From Candidatus Poseidoniales archaeon (GTDB lineage: Archaea; Thermoplasmatota; Poseidoniia; Poseidoniales; Poseidoniaceae), in NCBI GenBank assembly GCA_003602635.1, contig QQSJ01000007.1, positions 1-34,867 on the forward strand: 34,867 nt of DNA. The letters are read 5' to 3'. This document shows positions 26,116-32,224 of the stretch, piece by piece; position 1 is the first letter of the stretch, and every line of letters begins with the position of its first letter. The translations under genes and the position numbers were made by a program. The notes beneath the pieces are model-generated. The model searched no databases. It was not told the DNA's origin and saw only the letters and a list, made by a program, of their open reading frames with translations.

Positions 26116-27141
26116 TCAGCGAGAGGCCAGGGTGAGGTTCTTCCACATGTCCTCAGGAACTTCCATGGACAAACGGAGGCCACCCATGGCACCCAGACGG
26201 ACGGGGTCATCGACCACGTGAACGTTGACGTCGCCCATGTCGGACAGGCGGCGCTCGATCATGGCGCCAAGGCCACGGATGCCAGAGCCACCGCCAGCGA
26301 GGACCATGTTGCGACGGAACTCGTCGTGGAACTCAGGGTTGGAACCGGCGATGAGCACCTTCACGTTCTCAACGATAGGGTCAACGATGGATTCGCACGC
26401 TCGCTGCACGCAATCGGTGATGTCCAGGGTCATGGCCTTGCCTTCGATGGAGAAGTCCACCATGATGGGCTCATCAGGAGGCGACGTGGAGACGAAGGAG
26501 TGCTGTTCCTTCCATCGGCGAGCCATGTCCTTGGTGACCTGGGCGCCGTTGTACTTGCCTTGGACTTCCTTGATGATCTGGCTGTCAACATAATCTCCAG
26601 CGTAGCCGGTGTGCATCTGGTCCCCGGGTCCCGGGATGGTCCCGTAGACGCGGCACAAGTCGGTCGTACCCGCACCGATGTCGATGACAAGGGTGTGCTC
26701 AAGCATGTCGAGGGCGTAAGCGACGGCGAAAGGTTCCGAGATGATCATGGCGGCGTTGACGGAGCCTGCTGCTGCATCAAAGATGGCCGTCTTGTCCACG
26801 TGGCTGGCTTCAGCGGGAGCACCGATCACGGCCACGACACGGTCGTAGTCCTCTGGGTCGGACAAGCCGATGAGGTGGGTGATGAAGTGAGCGATGTACT
26901 GTCGGTCTTCAGGGGTGTCCTTGATCACACCGAGTTCGAGCGGACGGTAGAGGTTGAGCGCAAGACGGTTCTTGAGCGCCTCTTCGCCGAAGAGCACGTC
27001 GCGCTTCAGGAAGTTGCGGGCCACAGGGTCCTTGGGGGTCCCAATCACGGTCAACTCTTCCACTTCGTGGGATGCGGAGGACACCATGACGGAACGGAAG
27101 GTTCCGAGGTCGATTCCAATGTAAAGCGTCTCTTTGGCCAT
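26116..27141 (-). CDS. MreB/MamK-like actin-family ATPase
   Basis: A filament-forming actin homologue. The 341-residue product (ATG at 27141) has the actin-fold nucleotide motifs: phosphate 1 GIDLGTFRSV (9-18), the connect/phosphate 2 region VIDIGAGTTDL, and the adenosine motif LAGGGSGIRGLG near residue 290. The segment LALNLYRPLELGVIKD resembles bacterial MreB/MamK (RPL-x-x-GVI-x-D) more than eukaryotic actin or crenactin. Its role could be in cell shape, division or positioning of a cell structure. It is the last gene of a minus-strand run, 51 bases after a double-zinc-ribbon protein. An open frame to 27174 exists but the ATG at 27141 starts right at the first strand. Ta0583 of Thermoplasma is a possible relative. 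Confidence 0.85.
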   Translation of the reverse strand: MAKETLYIGIDLGTFRSVMVSSASHEVEELTVIGTPKDPVARNFLKRDVLFGEEALKNRLALNLYRPLELGVIKDTPEDRQYIAHFITHLIGLSDPEDYDRVVAVIGAPAEASHVDKTAIFDAAAGSVNAAMIISEPFAVAYALDMLEHTLVIDIGAGTTDLCRVYGTIPGPGDQMHTGYAGDYVDSQIIKEVQGKYNGAQVTKDMARRWKEQHSFVSTSPPDEPIMVDFSIEGKAMTLDITDCVQRACESIVDPIVENVKVLIAGSNPEFHDEFRRNMVLAGGGSGIRGLGAMIERRLSDMGDVNVHVVDDPVRLGAMGGLRLSMEVPEDMWKNLTLASR

Positions 27142-27192
27142 GGGCCCACGAGCGTGGTTTCGCTTATGAACCATCCCTTGGCTGAATCGGGC

Positions 27193-28245
27193 TCAGCACC
27201 ACGCCTCACAGGTGTGGCAATACCATGCTGCGTGTTCGGGGTAAAGCTGAGCCATACCCGAGCACGAGGTGCACTCTTTCTGGGCTTGATCGCCGAACAG
27301 TTGCATCACGATGGACACGTGGTGATGGTCATCGATGCCTAGTTGTTGGCGCATGGCCCAAAGGAGCTGGTCCTCGGAAGGTGAGATGATGCCGTCTTCA
27401 AGCACCAGTTGAACGACGCTCTTGTAGTCGTCAATGACCTGAATTTCACGGTGATCGAGGCGCACTCCTCCTTTTTCTGCGACGATGTCCTGTCCACCAG
27501 GGTCATCGGCAAACACCACGAGGGAATGGGCCTTGAACGCATCATCACGCAATTCGAGGTGAATGCTGCTGCCTTCGAGATTGGCGTAGACCAACCGCGA
27601 GTGACGGTTGATTGTGTTCGTGATGGAACGGGCCGTGTCTTCCTTGGTACGACCACGTCGCCAACCGGTGGGGCTGGATTCGTTGTAGGCGTAGAATTCG
27701 GTACCGTAGCCTGGATACTCCAGCCGGAGTTCTTCGCCACCGTCGAAATCGTTGGTCAAAATGTGGAATGCAGCCACGTGGGTGGACATGATGTTGTCAT
27801 CGTCATCGAAACTGATCATCAGCGGTTTTCGCTCTTCAGCCGCTGCGTTGAATTGTCCTTGCATGCCCGTCATCCACTTGTCTTCGAGGCGCTTCAGACT
27901 GGCTTCCTGTTCACCTGACAATCCCTTGTCGATGCCCAACATGCCGCGCAATTCACCGGATTGCATCTCTTGGTTGAATTGGCTGATCAGTTCGCTGTTG
28001 TAGTGATGATCATCCCGTGTCGGACCAGCGTTGCTTTCGACATGGTTTGGGTCGGCCCATTCGTAGTTGCACTTGGAACACGCCAAGTATCCTGTCATGG
28101 TCGAAGGTTGTGCATCACCACCGCAGCGTGGGCAATCGCCCTCTTCGTTCACGGCCAAGTTGTCTGCTGCTTCACGCCGTCCTCGACGGGGGTTGAATCC
28201 AGCCATGGCCTCCGAGGGTCCGAGGCCGGACTTCAAGGTGTCCAT
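27193..28245 (-). CDS. Protein with zinc ribbons at both ends, unknown function
   Basis: A 350-residue soluble protein, not recognised. A zinc ribbon lies near the N-terminus (CPRC ... CSKC, about 38-58) and a second at the extreme C-terminus (CTSC ... CHTC, ending EAWC). Between them are a Gln/Glu-rich helical segment (about 85-130) and a larger alpha/beta region with Asp clusters (SFDDDDN at about 145) and a possible acidic helix. Starts: ATG at 28245, just 2 bases after the stop of the DUF35-like gene, or ATG at 28206 (MAGFNPRRG); a TTG at 28251 is less likely. The tight spacing puts it in the thiolase-DUF35-actin operon. Confidence 0.7.
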   Translation of the reverse strand: MDTLKSGLGPSEAMAGFNPRRGRREAADNLAVNEEGDCPRCGGDAQPSTMTGYLACSKCNYEWADPNHVESNAGPTRDDHHYNSELISQFNQEMQSGELRGMLGIDKGLSGEQEASLKRLEDKWMTGMQGQFNAAAEERKPLMISFDDDDNIMSTHVAAFHILTNDFDGGEELRLEYPGYGTEFYAYNESSPTGWRRGRTKEDTARSITNTINRHSRLVYANLEGSSIHLELRDDAFKAHSLVVFADDPGGQDIVAEKGGVRLDHREIQVIDDYKSVVQLVLEDGIISPSEDQLLWAMRQQLGIDDHHHVSIVMQLFGDQAQKECTSCSGMAQLYPEHAAWYCHTCEAWC

Positions 28246-28247
28246 CC

Positions 28248-29066
28248 TCAAAGGCGGAGGGCCTTCCGTCCGTAGCGAAGGGTTCCGTCTTGCGCGTACA
28301 CGCGTCGCACGACCAGACCAACGGCGTCGTCAATGGCGACCTCCGACGGATGACCGTCGGCGTACAGGAACACACCAGAGGGACCATGGTCAAAGGCGAC
28401 GATCAACGACGTAAGGCCACCAAGAACCGGTGCGCGGATGGAAAATTCCGACGGGCATCCGGCTGCGATGAGGCGCGTCCAGGACATCACACGGGCCGTC
28501 AGCGAGAGGGCGTGTCCTTCGCTTGGAAGAGAGCCGTCGGCGTTGGAACCTCGAGGAGGCCACATCGGTCCAGCTTGAGCCTGCATGCCAAGCCGCGCCT
28601 CTAAACCAAGAAGGTGGACCTGGTCGGAAACGTAGGCACCTTGGGACACGTTTTGTCCGCTCAGTTCCACGGCCCAAGCCTCCTGCATGGCGGCGTGGGT
28701 CGCTTCATCCACTGGAATGCGAGCGTCTGTGTCGACCACCACGGCAGCGGCATCAAAGGAAGCGGAACGCTCCATGACGGCCGCACCATGGTCGAAACGA
28801 TGCACGACGTGAGGGCCTTGTTCGTTGAGGGTCAACCACGGCAAACTCGCCGTCAAGATGGGGCGTTCTTCCTCCGTGAGATCGACGGACACGTCACCGT
28901 CATGGCCCCGGCGATGCCATGCCTCAAGGGCGTCGATCACCGTGGTGAGGGCGTCAGCGTCTGGTGCATGCACACGAGTATCGTTCACGTGGAAGCGGGA
29001 CGCCACGACCACGCCGTTTGACCCGTGATGAACGGCCACACCTGCTTCGGTTTCGGCGAGGTTCAT
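28248..29066 (-). CDS. DUF35-like OB-fold protein with degenerate zinc ribbon and novel N-terminus
   Basis: The last ~90 of 272 residues read like the OB-fold half of DUF35 proteins, which partner thiolases: SLTARVMSWTRL, then SLIVAFDHGPSGVFLYADG and VGLVVRRVYAQDGTLRYG. Just before it, WPPRGSNADGSLP occupies the place of the usual rubredoxin-like zinc ribbon, but the cysteines are missing. The N-terminal ~180 residues are unfamiliar; VHAPDADALTTVIDAL faintly recalls the start of HMG-CoA synthases. In many archaea thiolase, DUF35 and HMG-CoA synthase form one complex that channels acetoacetyl-CoA. The ATG overlaps the thiolase stop by 4 bases, supporting a partnership. The family call is inference. 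Confidence 0.6.
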   Translation of the reverse strand: MNLAETEAGVAVHHGSNGVVVASRFHVNDTRVHAPDADALTTVIDALEAWHRRGHDGDVSVDLTEEERPILTASLPWLTLNEQGPHVVHRFDHGAAVMERSASFDAAAVVVDTDARIPVDEATHAAMQEAWAVELSGQNVSQGAYVSDQVHLLGLEARLGMQAQAGPMWPPRGSNADGSLPSEGHALSLTARVMSWTRLIAAGCPSEFSIRAPVLGGLTSLIVAFDHGPSGVFLYADGHPSEVAIDDAVGLVVRRVYAQDGTLRYGRKALRL

Positions 29067-30232
29067 TCCTGTGACCTCCCGAACACGTGAACGGCACAGG
29101 TGGCTCCAGAACCTCCAACGTTGTGGGTGAGGCCAAGTTCAGCATCACGCACCTGACGTGGTCCTGCTTGACCACGAAGTTGCTTGAACACCTCCACGGC
29201 CTGACCCGCGCCTGTAGCGCCCAAGGGGTGACCTTTGGCCTTCAATCCACCAGAACCGTTGACGGTGGTACGTCCCTCGTTCCGCCGGCCTTCGCCGTCG
29301 CGTGCGTACCGTCCGCCTTGGCCGACATCGGTCAGGCCAAGGTCTTCCGTCGCCAAAAGTTCGGCGACCGTGAAACAGTCGTGAACTTCGGCCAAGTCAA
29401 GGTCCCCGGCCACGATTCCTGATTGCGCGTAGGCTTGCGACGCGGCTGACCGTGTGGCCGCCAGCGTCGTGAGGCTGGGTCGGTCATGGAGCGCTAGGTG
29501 GTCTGCTGCAGCCCCGCTTCCACGCATCCACACCGGCGTGTCGGTGAGGGTCCTGGCCACGTCCGCGGAAGCGAGCACGACGCACGCTGCACCGTCCGAA
29601 GTCGGGCAGCAGTCGTACAGCGTCAACGGGTCCGCGATCACCATGCCGCCCGCCGCCTTTTCGAACGAGACGTCCTTGCGCAGGTGAGCGTGAGGGTTGT
29701 CGAGGGCGTGAGCGTGATTCTTGACGCTGATGTGCACCAAGTCGTCATGCGTCGAACCGTGTTCGTGCATGTGGCGGCGAGCCATCAGTGCGTAGGTCCC
29801 GGGGAAGGTCAGGCCCGCGAGCCGTTCCCATTCCGTGTCGCCCGAGACCCCCAACCAGAAGCGCTTCCGTTCGGGGGTGAGGTCGTTCATTTTCTCAACG
29901 CCTCCAACCACGACCACGTCGGCTCGACCACTGGCGATGGCCGCCCAACCGTCACGCAAGGCGAAACCAGACGATGCACATGCGTTCTCGATCCTTCGAG
30001 CTGGAACGCCCGCCATACCTGCGTGTTCGGCCAAGTAGGCCGCCGTGTTGCCCAATTGACCGCCGCCAAAGGCCGTAGAGCCCAGGAAGACTTCCTCAAC
30101 GGAGGAGGGGGCAAGGTCCCCGTCAATGGAGGCAAAACAGTCCCGCACGGCCTCGGCCCACATGTCCTTCATGGCGGCGGGATGGGTGCCATAGGGCGTT
30201 TGCCCCGCGCCGACCATGGCAACATCGACCAT
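29063..30232 (-). CDS. Thiolase (SCP-x/archaeal acetyl-CoA acetyltransferase type)
   Basis: Condenses acetyl-CoA to acetoacetyl-CoA (or cleaves 3-ketoacyl-CoA). The 389-residue protein has the nucleophilic Cys in ENACASSGF (C85), the His in GHPLGATGAGQ (about 336), and ends in HNVGGSGATCAVHVF, the SCP-x/archaeal form in which the second catalytic Cys of bacterial thiolases is replaced. Archaeal members of this type usually start the mevalonate pathway together with a DUF35 protein and HMG-CoA synthase; here a DUF35-like gene follows with a 4-base overlap, while no HMG-CoA synthase is in the window. First gene of the minus-strand operon, divergent from kptA. Confidence 0.92.
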   Translation of the reverse strand: MVDVAMVGAGQTPYGTHPAAMKDMWAEAVRDCFASIDGDLAPSSVEEVFLGSTAFGGGQLGNTAAYLAEHAGMAGVPARRIENACASSGFALRDGWAAIASGRADVVVVGGVEKMNDLTPERKRFWLGVSGDTEWERLAGLTFPGTYALMARRHMHEHGSTHDDLVHISVKNHAHALDNPHAHLRKDVSFEKAAGGMVIADPLTLYDCCPTSDGAACVVLASADVARTLTDTPVWMRGSGAAADHLALHDRPSLTTLAATRSAASQAYAQSGIVAGDLDLAEVHDCFTVAELLATEDLGLTDVGQGGRYARDGEGRRNEGRTTVNGSGGLKAKGHPLGATGAGQAVEVFKQLRGQAGPRQVRDAELGLTHNVGGSGATCAVHVFGRSQE

Positions 30233-30288
30233 GAGGCTCCATCCACCCCCGGCACTTGACCATCACGGTGGGAAAGGCCGATGATGCT

Positions 30289-30999
30289 ATGAACCACGCG
30301 CGGGGGCGGGAAAACATGCTGCGCCAGTGTCGAGAGCACGGACACTTTTCTGGAACGAACTGTCCCGTCTGCAACGAAGAAGGGAAGTTCATCATGTCCG
30401 ACCGCGAAGCCAACTCCGTTGGCCGAATCCTCGCACTTGTGTTGCGTCACGCACCAGAGAAGTTCAACGTGGACATGGACATCAACGGCTGGGTCGAGAC
30501 CCGCGAACTTTCCAAGTCCATCGCTGACAGCCGCCGTCACCTTCACTGGGTGCGTGCATGGCACTTCGAAGCCATCGCCAACGCCGACGAAAAGGGCCGC
30601 TGGCAAGTCGAGAACGAAATGATTCGAGCCACCTACGGCCACTCCATCGAAATCGAGCTGGATCTCCCCACGGACGACATCCCCGATGCGCTGTACTGGC
30701 CGTGCGAGGCCACCGAAGTGGAGTCCCTCCTGAAGTTCGGCATCCTTTCTGGAGACCGTAAGCACATCCACCTCTCCCGCACCATTGGAAACGCGCTTGA
30801 GGCCGGACACGTCCGCATCGGACGACCTTCGATCATCGAAGTCGACACCATCCGTGCCATCGCGGACGGCCATACGATTTACCGCGCGGGAACGACCGTG
30901 TTCCTGACCGAAGAAGTCCCACCAACGGCTCTTTTCCCCGTTGGCGCAGACGATCCAATCGTCCAGGAAACCTTCGCCCGTTGGGACGAAGAAGAGTGA
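30289..30999 (+). CDS. kptA: RNA 2'-phosphotransferase Tpt1/KptA with N-terminal zinc finger
   Basis: KptA moves an internal RNA 2'-phosphate to NAD+, the final step of yeast tRNA splicing; the archaeal role is less clear. From the ATG at 30289 the protein has 236 residues. A small zinc-binding module lies at the N-terminus (C14, H17, C25, C28). The Tpt1 core follows: RILALVLRHAPE (about 44-55, the conserved LRH), the winged-helix part with the GWVE segment, and the ADP-ribosyltransferase-like half with HIHLSRT, VRIGRPSIIEVD and the final VPPTALFPV. A TTG at 30256 opens the frame but the ATG is preferred. It stands alone; its stop abuts that of the next convergent gene (TGATCA). Confidence 0.92.
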   Translation: MNHARGRENMLRQCREHGHFSGTNCPVCNEEGKFIMSDREANSVGRILALVLRHAPEKFNVDMDINGWVETRELSKSIADSRRHLHWVRAWHFEAIANADEKGRWQVENEMIRATYGHSIEIELDLPTDDIPDALYWPCEATEVESLLKFGILSGDRKHIHLSRTIGNALEAGHVRIGRPSIIEVDTIRAIADGHTIYRAGTTVFLTEEVPPTALFPVGADDPIVQETFARWDEEE

Positions 31000-31326
31000 T
31001 CAACGCGCACCGCACGCTGGGCAAAAGTCCAGCTCCGGGTCCAGCATGGCACCGCACGACTCGCAGATGCCTGCGGCCAACGTTGACATCGTCTCACGGA
31101 CCTCGGATTCAACCGTCCTTTGCGCGGGCCTGACGGTCACCGTCGGGTCAAGACCCAGGCGAATCCGTTCGTCGTGAGCGGCCACAAAGCGCATCGCTTC
31201 CTGCAAGGCCGCCTGCAGTTGACGTTGCCGCTGTTGCCGTTCCACCGCGTCCGCAATGGTCTCGGTGGCTTCGAGTTCCGCCTGAAGATGACGCATGAAC
31301 ACGTTGACCGTCGCTTCATCGCCCAT
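31000..31326 (-). CDS. Small coiled-coil protein with C-terminal zinc ribbon
   Basis: A 108-residue protein, not recognised. A long amphipathic, Gln/Glu/Arg-rich helix fills about residues 5-58 (RQQRQRQLQAALQEAM), likely a coiled coil. A C-terminal zinc ribbon has paired cysteines CESC (about 88-91) and CPAC (about 103-106), ending in GAR. The clear cysteine pairs and clean ATG support a real gene rather than a shadow. It is divergent from the IPK gene and convergent with kptA. Confidence 0.7.
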   Translation of the reverse strand: MGDEATVNVFMRHLQAELEATETIADAVERQQRQRQLQAALQEAMRFVAAHDERIRLGLDPTVTVRPAQRTVESEVRETMSTLAAGICESCGAMLDPELDFCPACGAR

Positions 31327-31400
31327 GGAGCAGCGTGGAAAGCGGTCCGCCTTGAATGCTCGCGAGGCACCCTCTTGAAGCGGCGGTGCGTGGCCCCACC

Positions 31401-32216
31401 ATGGCCCCCGCCGTCGTCGTCAAACTCGGCGGCGGCCTCATCACCGACAAGGCCTCACTGACCACGCTTCGGGCATCGCTGCTCAAGCGGCTGGCGGAGG
31501 AAATCGCTGCAGCCGTGGACGCAGGAATCCATGTCCTTGTGGTTCACGGAGCAGGCTCCTTTGGCCACCTTCGTGCCAAAGCATGGGCACTGGCCGAAGG
31601 CCGCTCAGATGTCCAAGGCAACGACGGGTGTGCAAACCAAGACGAAGCCGTTGAGATGGTTCGCGCTGACATGCTGGCCTTGTCGAAGCACGTGGCCTCG
31701 GCCCTGCACGATGCAGGCGTCTCCACGAGCCGCCATCCTCCGCATCGCTGGGCCAACGGTGTCGGCCCAACGTTCTCTGGAAACGTCGCTCCCTTGCAAC
31801 CCGGCACCACCGTTCCTGTGACGTGGGGCGATGTCGTCCCAGTCCCTGGCCATGCCTCCTTTGGCATCCTTTCGGGCGATGACGTGGTGCATCGCTGCGC
31901 CGTGGAACTCCCCAACATCTCGCGCGTGGTGTTCGCCATGGGCGGCGCAGATGGTGTGCTTCGACGCCCACCGCACGAGGCCACAGAAGAGGATTTGATC
32001 ACCGAATGGCGGGACGATTCCGTCTTTGAGGGGCATCATGCTGCTGAAATGGACGTGACCGGTGGCATCGGACTCAAGGTCGAGCGCGCTCGAAGCATCG
32101 CTCAGCACGGCGTGGAGACCTTCTTTGTCAACGGAGAGGTCGAAGGGCGCCTGCAAGCGGCCTTGATGGGACAACTGGTACGGGGAACACGCTTCCCACC
32201 AGCGCAGAAGGGATGA
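31401..32216 (+). CDS. ipk: Isopentenyl phosphate kinase
   Basis: IPK phosphorylates isopentenyl phosphate to IPP, the last step of the alternative archaeal mevalonate route. The 271-residue protein belongs to the amino acid kinase fold: KLGGGLITDK at 8-17 (usual form KLGGSxITxK) and HGAGSFGH at 49-56, whose final His (H56) is the residue that distinguishes IPK from other members. GDVVPV and GILSGDD follow in the nucleotide region, and DVTGGIGLKV near 220 is typical. The ATG at 31401 begins the first strand; the open frame before it (from 31356) is unlikely. The isomerase/GGPP synthase fusion follows after 8 bases, so IPP flows into the next enzyme. Confidence 0.94.
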   Translation: MAPAVVVKLGGGLITDKASLTTLRASLLKRLAEEIAAAVDAGIHVLVVHGAGSFGHLRAKAWALAEGRSDVQGNDGCANQDEAVEMVRADMLALSKHVASALHDAGVSTSRHPPHRWANGVGPTFSGNVAPLQPGTTVPVTWGDVVPVPGHASFGILSGDDVVHRCAVELPNISRVVFAMGGADGVLRRPPHEATEEDLITEWRDDSVFEGHHAAEMDVTGGIGLKVERARSIAQHGVETFFVNGEVEGRLQAALMGQLVRGTRFPPAQKG

Positions 32217-32224
32217 AGTGTTGA

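Noticed and set aside
27160-27168. TTCATAAGC on the minus strand as a TATA box for the actin gene
   Set aside because: Weak match, only about 20-28 bases before the ATG, and the gene is more simply read as part of the upstream operon.
26110-27342. Long plus-strand open frame (410 codons) over the actin gene
   Set aside because: It is antisense to a gene with clear actin motifs, is rich in Val/Asp/His/Gly typical of reverse-frame reading of GC-rich codons, and has no domain signature.
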